This document shows positions 24,606 through 32,899 of a DNA stretch of 64,000 bases, piece after piece. The notes under the pieces are model-generated. The model searched no databases and had not been told where the DNA came from. It saw only the letters and a program-made list of their open reading frames with translations. Source of the stretch: Nonomuraea corallina (GTDB taxonomy: Bacteria > Actinomycetota > Actinomycetes > Streptosporangiales > Streptosporangiaceae). Location of the stretch: the NCBI RefSeq assembly GCF_027620315.1, contig NZ_JAPNNL010000006.1, positions 27,388 through 91,387 on the forward strand, in the 5' to 3' direction. The position numbers were made by a program, and so were the translations under genes. Positions within the stretch are counted from its first letter, which is position 1, and each line of letters starts with the position of its first letter.

Positions 24606-26366
24606 TCAGCCGGCCGCCGGCTGGAGCTGCGTCAGCATCTCGAAGCCGCCGAGCTCGAACCAGTTGCGCCACATCGCGGGCGCGTGCTTGGGAGCTCCGT
24701 CCGCCGCGGAGGGCCAGTTCTTCCAGGTGGTGTTGCTGGACTGGGCCCACAGGCCGTTGTACCAGAGCGGAATGATCGGCATCTCGTCCATGTGGATCTT
24801 CTGGAGCTTGGAGGTGATCTCCTTCATGCCCTCGATGTCGTCCGTCTTGACCCGGTTGAGCTGCTGGACCAGCCCCCAGGCCTCCTTGTTCTCGTAACGC
24901 CCGTAGTTGACGGTGTTCTGCACCTTCCTGATGGGGAGCTGGAAGATGTAGTCGTAGTAGGTCCACGGGCTGCTGGACAGCTGGCGCTCGTTGTTGATGA
25001 GCAGGTCGAAGTCGCCCTTGCCGCGCTTGGCCACCAGCGCGTTGAAGTCGGGGAACTCCGGGGTGACCTCGATGCCGGCCGCCTTGGCGCTGGCGGAGAT
25101 GACCCGGGCCGCCTCCATCCAGTCGGTCCAGCCGGTCGGCACCTCGATGGTCAGGTTGATCTTCGAGCCGTCCTTGTTCTCCACCAGCCCGTCGCCGTCA
25201 CGGTCGCGGTAGCCGGCGTCGGCGAGCATCTTCTTGGCCTCGTCGGTGCTGAAGGAGAACCCGTCGGAGCTCACCACGCCCTGGTCGACGAACTGGTCCC
25301 ACTGCGGCAGCAGGCCGGTCGGGTCGGCCGCCTGGACCAGGTTGCCGTAGACGCCTTCGACGATCTTCTTGACGTCCACCGAGGCGGCCAGCGCCTTGCG
25401 GAAGGCCGGGTCGTTCATCGGCTTCTTGGTGGTGTTGGGCACCATCCAGGCCGTGTTGGCCGACAGCATGTACGGCGGCTTGTCGTAGTACGAGGTGATG
25501 CCGAAGTTGCCGTCGATCAGGTTGGCCACGCCCGGCAGGAAGTTGTTGCTGAGGTCCAGGCCCTTCTGCAGCAGCATGCCCATGGCGACCTCGTTGCTGG
25601 GGGTGGCCACGTCCACGATGTAGCGGGGCTTGGGCTCCATGCCGAGCGCGGTCTTGCCCCACCAGTCGTCGCGCCTGACCAGCACCACGCGGTCCTGGTC
25701 GTGGCTCTGGAACTTGTAGGCGCCGCTGCCGACGGGGTTCTCGTTGACGCCGTTGAGCACGTCCTCCTCGGAGCGGCCGGCCCACAGGTGCTCGGGGACG
25801 ATCGAGCGGCTGTAGAGGTTGAAGTCCCACTCCTGGTAGTTGGCCTCGGAGAAGGTGAAGCGGACCGTCTGGTCGTCGACCGCCTCCACCTTCTCCAGCC
25901 AGTCCCAGATGTTGTGGAACGGGATCGTCTCCATCTTGCCGAGGCTGTAGGAGAACGCCACGTCCTTGGCCGTCAGCGGCTTGCCGTCGGCCCAGGTGAC
26001 GCCCTGGCGGACCTTGACCTCGTACGTCTTGTCGTCCGTCCAGGAGCCGCTCTCGGCGATCCAGGGCACGAGCTTGGCCTGGGCGGGGTCGTAGTGGAAG
26101 AGCGTCTCGTACACCAGGCCCTTGGTGCCGGTGGCGGAGTCCCACTCGCGGATCGGGTTGAAGTTGGCGGGCGGGCCCCACTGGACGCCGGTCGTGTACA
26201 GCGTCTCGTTGCGGGGCAGCGCTCCGGCGTCGCCGCCCGCCGCGGGCGCGCTGCCCGTCTGGGAGGTCTGGGGTGTCGGTGCGGCGGTGCCGCCGCCACC
26301 GGTACAGGCGGCTGCGAGCGTGCCCGCCGCGAGGAGCGGTATCAGGATTCGCGCCCGGGTCTGCAT
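24606..26366 (-). CDS. Family 5 ABC substrate-binding lipoprotein
   Basis: This 586-residue protein is the first gene of the import operon. ATG 26366 has AAGGAG 8 bp upstream and starts a lipoprotein signal (RILIPLLAAGTLAAACTGG, Cys in the lipobox LAAAC), followed by a Thr/Pro/Gly linker. The mature part shows the family 5 layout (VKVRQGVTWADGKPLTAKD, a hallmark segment) and fits a large oligosaccharide- or peptide-binding protein. The GH2 enzyme downstream points to manno-oligosaccharides. Expression is probably repressed through the boxes at 26466 and 26601. Confidence 0.92.
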   Translation of the reverse strand: MQTRARILIPLLAAGTLAAACTGGGGTAAPTPQTSQTGSAPAAGGDAGALPRNETLYTTGVQWGPPANFNPIREWDSATGTKGLVYETLFHYDPAQAKLVPWIAESGSWTDDKTYEVKVRQGVTWADGKPLTAKDVAFSYSLGKMETIPFHNIWDWLEKVEAVDDQTVRFTFSEANYQEWDFNLYSRSIVPEHLWAGRSEEDVLNGVNENPVGSGAYKFQSHDQDRVVLVRRDDWWGKTALGMEPKPRYIVDVATPSNEVAMGMLLQKGLDLSNNFLPGVANLIDGNFGITSYYDKPPYMLSANTAWMVPNTTKKPMNDPAFRKALAASVDVKKIVEGVYGNLVQAADPTGLLPQWDQFVDQGVVSSDGFSFSTDEAKKMLADAGYRDRDGDGLVENKDGSKINLTIEVPTGWTDWMEAARVISASAKAAGIEVTPEFPDFNALVAKRGKGDFDLLINNERQLSSSPWTYYDYIFQLPIRKVQNTVNYGRYENKEAWGLVQQLNRVKTDDIEGMKEITSKLQKIHMDEMPIIPLWYNGLWAQSSNTTWKNWPSAADGAPKHAPAMWRNWFELGGFEMLTQLQPAAG

Positions 26367-26465
26367 CAGAGTTCTCCTTCCCCCGCCGAGGCGGAGGGTC
26401 GCGTGAGTCCAACCCCCGAGGTCGGCGGCCCGGGACCTACGCCGCCGCAGAGCCGCCACGCGTCA

Positions 26466-26479
26466 TGGGAGCGCTCCCG
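26466..26479. promoter_or_regulatory. CebR-like operator TGGGAGCGCTCCCG
   Basis: A palindrome with core GGGAGCGCTCCC (26467-26478) that matches the known CebR/CelR box TGGGAGCGCTCCCA of actinomycete cellulose-use regulators at 13 of 14 positions. It lies 100 bp before the binding-protein start on the minus strand. Confidence 0.8.
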
Positions 26480-26600
26480 AAATGGCGCGGGCAGCTTGTC
26501 GCTGAACCGGATAAGTACCGCGAAGGTAAAATCGGCGTGACGACCGAGTCAAGGGCCGTGACGAGTTTGAGATGCGGCTTTTGGAAACCCGGTTAAGTCG

Positions 26601-26614
26601 AGGGAGCGCTCCCA
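26601..26614. promoter_or_regulatory. Second CebR-like operator AGGGAGCGCTCCCA
   Basis: The same 12-bp core as at 26467, with 13 of 14 bases of the consensus. It lies 57 bp before the LacI start and 135 bp from the first box, so the pair can control both divergent promoters and could support looping. Confidence 0.8.
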
Positions 26615-26670
26615 TAGCCGGATGCGCAGGTGCGTGCCGCTCCTGCCGGTAGTAAGGTGCGACTGCACGA

Positions 26671-27723
26671 ATGGCTAACCGGTTCACCACAGGGGGCTCG
26701 GCGTTGAAGCGACCGACGATCGCCGACATCGCCCGCAGGGCGGGGGTGTCCAAGGTGGCCGTCTCCTACGCGCTCAACGACCGCCCCGGCGTGTCACCGG
26801 CGAAACGCGCGGCGATCAAGGCCATCGCCGAGGAGATCGGCTGGCGGCCCAACAGCGCCGCCCGCGCGCTCAACGGCGCCCGCGCCCGCTCCGTCGGCCT
26901 CACCCTGTGCAGGCCCGCCCGCATCCTCGGCGTCGAGCCGTTCTTCATGGAGCTGATCAGCGGCATCGAGACCGAGCTGTCGGCCCGCTCCTACGCGCTC
27001 ATGCTCCAGGTCGTCACCAGCCCCGAGCAGGAGACCGAGATCTACCGCCGCTGGTGGGGCGAGGGCCGGGTCGACGGCGCCATCCTCGTCGACCTGCGCT
27101 TCTCCGACCCCCGCGTCACGGCGCTGGACGAGCTCGGCATGCCCGCCGTCGTCGTCGGCCACCCTTCGGAGGCCGGCGCGCTCACCCCCGTCTGGTCCGA
27201 CGACGCCGCCGCCATCCGCGAGACCGTCGAGTACCTCCACGCCCTCGGCCACCGGCGCGTCGCCCGCGTCGCCGGGCTGCCCGGCCTGGTCCACACCGTG
27301 CTGCGCGACCGGGCGTTCACCGCCGCGTGCCGGGAGCTCGGGCTCGACCGGCACACGATCCTGCACACCGACTACACCGGCGAGGAGGGCGCCCGCGCCA
27401 CCCGGCGGCTGATGAGCGCCCCCACCCGCCCCACCGCGATCGTCTACGACAACGACATCATGGCGGTCGCGGGCATGTCGGCGGCCGACGAGTTGCGGCT
27501 GCGGGTGCCGGCCGACCTGTCCGTGGTGGCCTGGGACGACTCGCCGCTCTCCCAGGTCGTCCGGCCCGCGCTCAGCGCCCTCACCAGGGACATCCCGGCG
27601 TACGGGGCGCACGCCGCCCGCGCGCTGCTGGGGCTGATCGCGGGAGAGGCGGTGGCGGCCGTCCAGGACCAGGCGCCCCGCCTCGTCCCCCGCGGCAGCA
27701 CCGCCCCTCCCCCGGATTCCTGA
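26671..27723 (+). CDS. LacI-family regulator of the oligosaccharide import operon
   Basis: This protein of up to 350 residues has the helix-turn-helix IADIARRAGVSKVAVSYALN and a sugar-binding core ending VPADLSVVAWDDS. ATG 26671 gives 11 residues before the usual KRPTIADIA; TTG 26704 with AGGGGG just upstream is a plausible alternative. It is divergent from the binding-protein gene, with two CebR-like boxes between, and is the likely repressor of both. The inducer would be a manno- or cello-oligosaccharide (inference). Confidence 0.9.
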   Translation: MANRFTTGGSALKRPTIADIARRAGVSKVAVSYALNDRPGVSPAKRAAIKAIAEEIGWRPNSAARALNGARARSVGLTLCRPARILGVEPFFMELISGIETELSARSYALMLQVVTSPEQETEIYRRWWGEGRVDGAILVDLRFSDPRVTALDELGMPAVVVGHPSEAGALTPVWSDDAAAIRETVEYLHALGHRRVARVAGLPGLVHTVLRDRAFTAACRELGLDRHTILHTDYTGEEGARATRRLMSAPTRPTAIVYDNDIMAVAGMSAADELRLRVPADLSVVAWDDSPLSQVVRPALSALTRDIPAYGAHAARALLGLIAGEAVAAVQDQAPRLVPRGSTAPPPDS

Positions 27724-27739
27724 GCGCGCAGCCCGTACG

Positions 27740-28183
27740 TCAGTTCCAGTTGTCGATCTTGACGTCATGCGGGTCGGGCGCGCCCTTGCCGGTCTCGATC
27801 AGCGCCTTGAGGCTCATCAGGAAGAGCGCCCACTTGGTGCCGCAGTGGTGCATGAACTCCACCGGCTCCTTCCAGCCCGCGTGCTTGAAGAGCACCACGG
27901 TGTAGTCGCCGGCCTGGGCGAGGTCCCAGCTCACGTGGGTGCCGAGCCACTCCGGAGGCCCGTCGGCCACCTCCCACAGCACGCGCCTGCCCGGGTCGAG
28001 GTCGAGGACCTTCATGTCGAACCCGCCCGCGCCGAACCGGAACCGGAGCACGCCGCCCACGTCGCCGCCCGAGCCCTGGGTGTCGGCCGTCCACCAGCCG
28101 GCGAGTCCTTCGACGGTGGTCAGGGCCGCGTAGACCTCGGCCACCGGTGCGGTGATGCCCACCCTGTGCAGGATGTCCACCAT
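27740..28183 (-). CDS. SRPBCC (AHSA1-like) domain protein
   Basis: This 147-residue protein has the START-like fold signature (VGITAPVAEVYAALTTVEGL, GWWT, WALFLMSLKALIETG). ATG 28183 has GAGGAG about 6 bp upstream; an earlier in-frame start at 28225 would overlap the ArsR gene. It is the third gene of an SRPBCC-ArsR-SRPBCC operon. Members bind hydrophobic ligands or act as Hsp90-activator-like proteins; no specific ligand can be named. Confidence 0.85.
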   Translation of the reverse strand: MVDILHRVGITAPVAEVYAALTTVEGLAGWWTADTQGSGGDVGGVLRFRFGAGGFDMKVLDLDPGRRVLWEVADGPPEWLGTHVSWDLAQAGDYTVVLFKHAGWKEPVEFMHHCGTKWALFLMSLKALIETGKGAPDPHDVKIDNWN

Positions 28184-28193
28184 GGTGATCTCC

Positions 28194-28547
28194 TCACTGT
28201 CGATGATCGTGCCGGTCCTGGTCACGCTGGATCGCCTCGGCGATCGCCTTGATGCGCCGCAGCCTGGCGTCCCACGCCGCCCCCACCGAGGACAACTGGG
28301 CGACCGCGCGGGCCAGCTGCGCCTCGTCCACGCGGTAGCGCCTCTCCCGTCCGATGGGCGACGCGCGCACCAGGCCGGCGCGGTCGAGCACGCCGAGATG
28401 CTTGGCGACGGCCTGCCGCGTCACGGGCAGCCGGGCGCTGAGGCTCGTGGCGGTGCCGCCCCCCTCCGCGAGGAGCAGATCGAGCATCCGCCGACGGGTC
28501 GGGTCGCCGATCGCGGACCACAGATCGTCGTCGACGGCGGTGCTCAT
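28194..28547 (-). CDS. ArsR-family winged-helix repressor
   Basis: This 117-residue protein has the ArsR fold (LWSAIGDPTRRRMLDLL, LPVTRQAVAKHLGVLDRAG, RERRYRVDEAQL). There is no metal-binding Cys pair, which is usual for ArsR proteins linked to SRPBCC genes. It overlaps the stop of the upstream gene (ATGA). The two 15-bp palindromes upstream of the first gene are its probable operators. Confidence 0.88.
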   Translation of the reverse strand: MSTAVDDDLWSAIGDPTRRRMLDLLLAEGGGTATSLSARLPVTRQAVAKHLGVLDRAGLVRASPIGRERRYRVDEAQLARAVAQLSSVGAAWDARLRRIKAIAEAIQRDQDRHDHRQ

Positions 28548-28996
28548 GAGGCCGCCACCAGCCGCGCGACGTACTCCCCCAGCCGGGGGATGTAGGTGTC
28601 CCAGCCCGCGGTGTGCTCCTGGTAGCCCTGCGCCAGCTTGGCCGCCTCCCAGCCCATCTCCCTGAACCCGGTCTCGACCAGCCGGATCCTGGTGCCGCCG
28701 GCTGACGGGATGAGCTCGAAGGTGACCAGCAGGGAGTCGGCGGAGTCGTCCGCCTTCCCACCGGAATGACACCAGCGGAACGAGAACAGCCGGGGCGGCT
28801 CGGCCCGCACGACGGCGATCGGGGAGACGTCGGCCCTGTCGCCCCAGACGAGCTCGCCGACGGCGCCGGGAACGGGCTCGAAGTCGGCGTCGTCGGTCCA
28901 CCACCGCGAGAGGTGCTCGGGACGGCTGACGACCTCGTAGACCACCTCGGGTGAGGCGTCGACGTGGATCTCGCGTTCGATGCTGCCGTGCTCCAT
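28544..28996 (-). CDS. SRPBCC (AHSA1-like) domain protein, first gene of the operon
   Basis: This 150-residue protein has IHVDASPEVVYEVVSRPEHL, RWWTDDA and GWDTYIPRLGEYVA, typical of AHSA1-like START domains. It is related to, but not a copy of, the gene at 27740. ATG 28996 follows GGAGGATC. The promoter region holds palindromes at 29012 and 29057, which suggests repression by the ArsR protein encoded next. Confidence 0.85.
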   Translation of the reverse strand: MEHGSIEREIHVDASPEVVYEVVSRPEHLSRWWTDDADFEPVPGAVGELVWGDRADVSPIAVVRAEPPRLFSFRWCHSGGKADDSADSLLVTFELIPSAGGTRIRLVETGFREMGWEAAKLAQGYQEHTAGWDTYIPRLGEYVARLVAAS

Positions 28997-29011
28997 GACG
29001 ATCCTCCATGC

Positions 29012-29026
29012 GCAACTTTCGGTTGC
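29012..29026. promoter_or_regulatory. Putative ArsR operator GCAACTTTCGGTTGC
   Basis: A 15-bp imperfect palindrome with arms GCAAC/GTTGC, 15 bp upstream of the SRPBCC start. It is followed by AC, like the second copy at 29057. Confidence 0.65.
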
Positions 29027-29056
29027 ACGTTACGCTAACCTATCGATCGCCCGTTC

Positions 29057-29071
29057 GCAACCAAAGGTTGC
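29057..29071. promoter_or_regulatory. Second putative ArsR operator GCAACCAAAGGTTGC
   Basis: A 15-bp palindrome with perfect arms GCAACC/GGTTGC, centred 45 bp from the first copy. It is again followed by AC. Two sites about four helix turns apart fit binding by two repressor dimers. Confidence 0.65.
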
Positions 29072-29203
29072 ACATGTCGTTGACGCCGCGGGATTCCCCG
29101 CCCTCCTGACTGATTCACTTCTGTGATCATGCAAAGGCACGCGTCCCGATAAAGTCCTGTTACGACAGTGACATTGCGCGTTTCCGGACGAGAGGGATGC
29201 CAC

Positions 29204-29602
29204 GTGAGTGAGGAGTTCCGGCTCACCGTCGAGGCGTTAGCCAAGGAGTACAACCAGCGAACCGCCGGGTTACGCAAGGCCTACGGACAGCTGTCGGAGC
29301 TGACGGCCACCGCCGAGTCCCGGGACGGCATGGTGCGGGTGACCGTGGGGGCGCGCGGCCAGGTGATGTCCATCAAGCTGGACCCCCGCGTGTACCGCAA
29401 GCTCTCCCCGTCAGAACTCGCCCAGGCGATCCTGCACCAGATCGGCGCCGCCGGCCGCCAGGTCACCGACCGTACGAAGGAGCTCATGAAGCCCTTCATG
29501 CCGGACGACCTCCCTTTGGATGACCTCTTCGGCGAGGGGGCCGGCTTCGAGTCGTTCCTGCCCCAGCCGTTGCAGCTGCCGGGACTGGACACCCGTGGGT
29601 GA
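29204..29602 (+). CDS. YbaB/EbfC-like nucleoid protein, type VII cluster member
   Basis: This 132-residue protein starts at GTG 29204 after GAGAGGG. It matches the YbaB fold: a helix (LTVEALAKEYNQRTAGLRKA), a beta part (GMVRVTVGARGQVMSIKLD) and a helix (SPSELAQAILHQIGAAGRQV). In actinomycetes such proteins often precede WXG100-type secretion genes, as here. A DNA-binding or chaperone-like role is family knowledge. The stop overlaps the next start. Confidence 0.8.
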   Translation: MSEEFRLTVEALAKEYNQRTAGLRKAYGQLSELTATAESRDGMVRVTVGARGQVMSIKLDPRVYRKLSPSELAQAILHQIGAAGRQVTDRTKELMKPFMPDDLPLDDLFGEGAGFESFLPQPLQLPGLDTRG

Positions 29603-29903
29603 CATCAGCTTCGAGGGCTACCACGCCGTCTTCCAGGACCTGCGGGCACGGGCCGCGCGGGCCGACTCCGAGGCCGAGCGCCTGCGGGAGGTGCAGCGGG
29701 ACCTGATGAGGGTCTTCGACGAGGTGGGCAATCCTCTCGGGGACGACCAGTACGGCGCCGCGCTCCACGGAGGCCATCACAAGAGGCAGCAGGGCCTCCG
29801 CGACGCGTTCACCTCCTGCATACGGGAGGTCGAGCAGCTACGCGACGGGCTGCGGGAGAACGTGAAGAACTACGAGAACGCCGAGCACCTGCGGGGCGGG
29901 TGA
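29595..29903 (+). CDS. Small helical protein, likely WXG100/ESX-like
   Basis: This 102-residue protein is almost entirely helical (LRARAARADSEAERLREVQ, then EVEQLRDGLRENVKNYENA), the size and shape of type VII secretion partners, but a clear WXG turn is not visible. GTG 29595 overlaps the end of the YbaB-like gene by 8 bp. The large toxin-like protein starts 6 bp downstream, so it may act as its chaperone or co-secreted partner. Confidence 0.7.
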   Translation: MGDISFEGYHAVFQDLRARAARADSEAERLREVQRDLMRVFDEVGNPLGDDQYGAALHGGHHKRQQGLRDAFTSCIREVEQLRDGLRENVKNYENAEHLRGG

Positions 29904-29909
29904 ACTCCG

Positions 29910-32141
29910 GTGGGATTCGACGGATCCCTCGTCCCCGACTGGGCCAAACCGTACGTCGACTACACCATCGACATGGACTGGCCGGAATCAGATGAGAACG
30001 ACTGTTTCCGCCTCGCCGACGCCTGCGCAGCCACCGCCCGCACCATCCTGAACGACCAGGGCATCACCGTCCACACCCGGCCGGGCGACGACTGGAACGG
30101 CGACGCGCTCGAACAGTTCCTCCAACACGTCCAAGACGTATCCGACCCGGCGCTGAGAACCCTCGTCGAGCGCCTCGTCACGGCCGCGCTGCAGTACAAC
30201 GACCTCGGCGTCCAGGTCCAGAACACCAAACGGATGATCGAGGTCTCCGTCTGGTTCATGATCTCCCAGCTCGCCTGGCTCCTGGCCACCACCGGACCCT
30301 GGGGGCCGCTCTCCCTCTCCCTGACGGACTCCCGGGTGCAGGTCACCCGCCTGGCCATCGCCCAGCTCCGCAAGCGCCTGCTGACCGACATCGCCCTCTT
30401 CGACGGCCCCACGGCCGGCCCGGACCCGGCCGCGCAGGAGGCCGCGCGTGAGGAGCTCGACTGGGAGCAGATCATGAGGGCGGGCGGTACGGGAGACCTG
30501 CTGGGCGAGTTCCTGACCGCGTTCAACGGCCTGATGCCGCCCGAGGGCCCCGTGGGCAGGCCGGGACCGGTCGGCGGGGCCACCGACCTGATCACGCCGA
30601 CCGGCGGGGACCCGCCCGACCGGGACCCCGCGACAGACGACGGTTCGCCGGGCCTGCCGCAGCACCCCGGCGGCCCCTACCCGGCCGTCCCCTTCTGGCT
30701 GACGCCGGGAGCTCCCGCCCCGGCGCCCACCCGGCGCGGCTCCGCCGCACCTGGCCGGCCGTCACTCCCGCGCGGCTACGCCGCGGCCGTCCCGTGGCCC
30801 GACGCCGAGGACGCCACCCCGGTCAGGCCGCGGACGTCGCCCGGGCCGGGTTCCATCGACGCCCTGCTCAACGCCCCCCGGCCGGCGGGCCATGCCCAGC
30901 CCGCAGGCCGGCCGCCCGGCCCGTTCCGGGTCCTCGGCAACCCCGGCCTGCCGGGTGACGGCCATGTGATCGGAGCCCAGGGCAGGTACGGCGCCGCGGG
31001 CGTGCTGATCAGGAGCGTCGACGGCGTGGCCCGCCACCTGCTCGTCCAGCAGGCCGAGGCCGCCTCCGACGCGGGGACGTGGCGGTTGCCGGGCGGGGCG
31101 CTCCACAGCCGCGAGCAGCCCGTGAACGCGGCCGCCCGCGAGCTGAGCGGGACGCTCGGGGTGGACCAGAGCCGTCTCGACGAGCTCCGGCTCCGCGGCA
31201 GCCACCCGGTCCAGCCGTACGGAACCGGCTGGACGTACACCCACCTGGCCGCCGAAGGGCCGCTGTTCACGCCGAGGCTCGACTCGTCCGAGATCCGCGA
31301 CGCCAGGTGGTTCACCCTCGACGAGCTCGACCGGCTGGCGAACCGGGGCCGTCTCCATCCCGTCCTGGCCGAGGCCCTGCCCGACGTGCTCGCCCTGTTC
31401 CACGGGGAGCGGGGCCTCACGGCGACCCCCGCGCACCGGTCGGGCCCTGTCCGCTCCGGGCTCGTCCCGCACGGGCCGGACCCGTCTCTCTCGCGGACCG
31501 TCCACCGCACGGCGTCGGGTTCCTTCTACGTCGCGGCCGCCCCGCACGTCCCCCTGGACGCGCCCTTCGGCGCCCGCACCGTCAGCCCGTCCTTCGGGGA
31601 GGCGGTCTGGTCCCCCGTCGTGGCGGAGCTGTCACCGGCTGAGCTGGCGGCGGTGCGCGGCTACGCCGGCAGCGGACACCGCGGCATCAACCGCTACCTG
31701 CGCCGGGCCGACCCCGGTCGTCCCGGCTCCGTCTCGCTCCCCGCGCCTCGGGCCTCACGCCTCAGGGCCAGGATCCAGGCGCTGGACGAGGTTCTGCGCC
31801 GGCGGCCGGTGCCGGAGAGCATCGACGTGTTCCGCAGGCTGCACTTCCGCTCGCGCCCCTTCACCGTGCCCGTCGAGCACCTGCCGGGAACCGTGCAGCG
31901 GGACCCGGCGTTCCTTCCCACGACCATCGGCGACCGGGCCGTGGGCGGGCACGCCGTCATGCTGTGCCTGCGCGTGCCCGCCGGCACCCCCGCCTTCTAC
32001 CTGCCCCTGCTCAGCGGCTCCTCCGGGCAGGAGCTGCTGCTGGGCAGCGGCCTGTCCTGGTATGTGGAGGACGTGCTGCGCAAGGACGGCAGGTGGCACG
32101 TCTACGGGTGGGTGCTGCCGCCCGAGGACTCCGGCGGCTGA
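29910..32141 (+). CDS. Multidomain toxin-like protein: WXG100-like head, Nudix-like, ADP-ribosyltransferase-like tail
   Basis: This 743-residue protein has a WXG100-like helical head (to about 200, with a DWNGDALEQF turn and a membrane-like helix FMISQLAWLLATTG), a Pro/Gly-rich linker (210-345), and a Nudix-like domain at about 355-500. The Nudix box reads GGALHSREQPVNAAAREL then SGTLGV, so the usual metal-binding EE pair is replaced by GT. The tail (about 560-743) resembles VIP2-type ADP-ribosyltransferases: FRRLHF near residue 640, FLPTT, and GQELLLG near 706, where the first Glu of ExE is missing. It starts at GTG 29910 in the YbaB cluster. A polymorphic toxin is likely; activity is uncertain. 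Confidence 0.75.
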   Translation: MGFDGSLVPDWAKPYVDYTIDMDWPESDENDCFRLADACAATARTILNDQGITVHTRPGDDWNGDALEQFLQHVQDVSDPALRTLVERLVTAALQYNDLGVQVQNTKRMIEVSVWFMISQLAWLLATTGPWGPLSLSLTDSRVQVTRLAIAQLRKRLLTDIALFDGPTAGPDPAAQEAAREELDWEQIMRAGGTGDLLGEFLTAFNGLMPPEGPVGRPGPVGGATDLITPTGGDPPDRDPATDDGSPGLPQHPGGPYPAVPFWLTPGAPAPAPTRRGSAAPGRPSLPRGYAAAVPWPDAEDATPVRPRTSPGPGSIDALLNAPRPAGHAQPAGRPPGPFRVLGNPGLPGDGHVIGAQGRYGAAGVLIRSVDGVARHLLVQQAEAASDAGTWRLPGGALHSREQPVNAAARELSGTLGVDQSRLDELRLRGSHPVQPYGTGWTYTHLAAEGPLFTPRLDSSEIRDARWFTLDELDRLANRGRLHPVLAEALPDVLALFHGERGLTATPAHRSGPVRSGLVPHGPDPSLSRTVHRTASGSFYVAAAPHVPLDAPFGARTVSPSFGEAVWSPVVAELSPAELAAVRGYAGSGHRGINRYLRRADPGRPGSVSLPAPRASRLRARIQALDEVLRRRPVPESIDVFRRLHFRSRPFTVPVEHLPGTVQRDPAFLPTTIGDRAVGGHAVMLCLRVPAGTPAFYLPLLSGSSGQELLLGSGLSWYVEDVLRKDGRWHVYGWVLPPEDSGG

Positions 32142-32151
32142 GCGAGGGGGG

Positions 32152-32691
32152 TCACTCGCCGGTGAGGCCGTCGATCGACTCGCGGATGAGGTCGGCGTGG
32201 CCGTTGTGGCGGGCGTACTCCTCGATCATGTGGCACAGGATCCAGCGCAGGGTGGTCGGGGCGCCGCCGGGCCCTCTGCCGAGGGCCAGCTGACCCGCGT
32301 CGCCGTGGGCCAGCGCCTTGTCGACCAGGGTGCGGGAGCGGGCCACCGTGTCGTGCCAGAGCTGCCAGAGCCGCTCGGGGGTGTCGTCGGCCGCCGAGTG
32401 CCAGTCCCAGTCGGAGTCGGCCTTCCAGTCGACCGTGTCCCAGGGCGGCTGCTGGCTCTGGCCGTGCAGGCAGACGGAGAACCAGTGGTCCTCCACGTAC
32501 GCCAGATGCTTGATCATTCCGCCGAGGGTCATCGACGAGGCGGCCACGGTGGTGTTCAGGGCGGCCGCGTCCAGCCCTGAACACTTCCACACGAAGGTGG
32601 CCCGCAGGAATTCGAGGAAACCGAGGAGGGTGCCGGCCTCGTCGCCGTCGAGAGGGGGCTCAGGCCGGCCTTGATCGTCCGTTTGAGTCAT
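32152..32691 (-). CDS. DinB/DUF664-family protein
   Basis: This 179-residue four-helix protein has His residues placed as in DinB-like metalloenzymes (KHLAYVEDHW near residue 62, then HMIEEYARHNGHADLIRE near the C terminus). Actinomycete members include mycothiol-dependent transferases that handle thiol conjugates. The gene is convergent with the toxin-like gene and 10 bp away, with no sign of an immunity role. It has no operon partner. Confidence 0.85.
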   Translation of the reverse strand: MTQTDDQGRPEPPLDGDEAGTLLGFLEFLRATFVWKCSGLDAAALNTTVAASSMTLGGMIKHLAYVEDHWFSVCLHGQSQQPPWDTVDWKADSDWDWHSAADDTPERLWQLWHDTVARSRTLVDKALAHGDAGQLALGRGPGGAPTTLRWILCHMIEEYARHNGHADLIRESIDGLTGE

Positions 32692-32773
32692 GATCGGTGA
32701 GTCTAGGGCCTGGTCCTCCGGCGCATCGGAGCCGGTTCTCGGCCGGACTCCCTTCCCTGACAGGGCGATGGAT

Positions 32774-32787
32774 GTTAAACGATTAAC
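32774..32787. promoter_or_regulatory. Putative LacI operator, upstream copy
   Basis: GTTAAACGATTAAC shares the arms GTTA/TAAC and the central CG with the palindrome at 32886 (11 of 14 bases). The centres are 112 bp apart. Confidence 0.5.
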
Positions 32788-32885
32788 TATGGGATCAGCA
32801 CATGCAGGCGAGGTTTCCCGCCAAGCGGGAATCTTGCCTCATAAGGCATGCCAACCAAACCTACTTTACATATAGGGAATACTAC

Positions 32886-32899
32886 GTTATACGTATAAC
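32886..32899. promoter_or_regulatory. Perfect palindrome GTTATACGTATAAC directly before the LacI start
   Basis: A perfect 14-bp palindrome ends one base before ATG 32900, in an AT-rich promoter (ATATAGGGAATACTACG). A bound repressor there would block transcription or translation start of its own gene. No ribosome site is visible, so the mRNA may be leaderless. Confidence 0.7.

Noticed and set aside
29029..29040. GTTACGCTAACC, similar to the LacI core TAACGCTAACA
   Set aside because: Only a partial match, and it lies in the ArsR-controlled promoter where two better palindromes explain the region.
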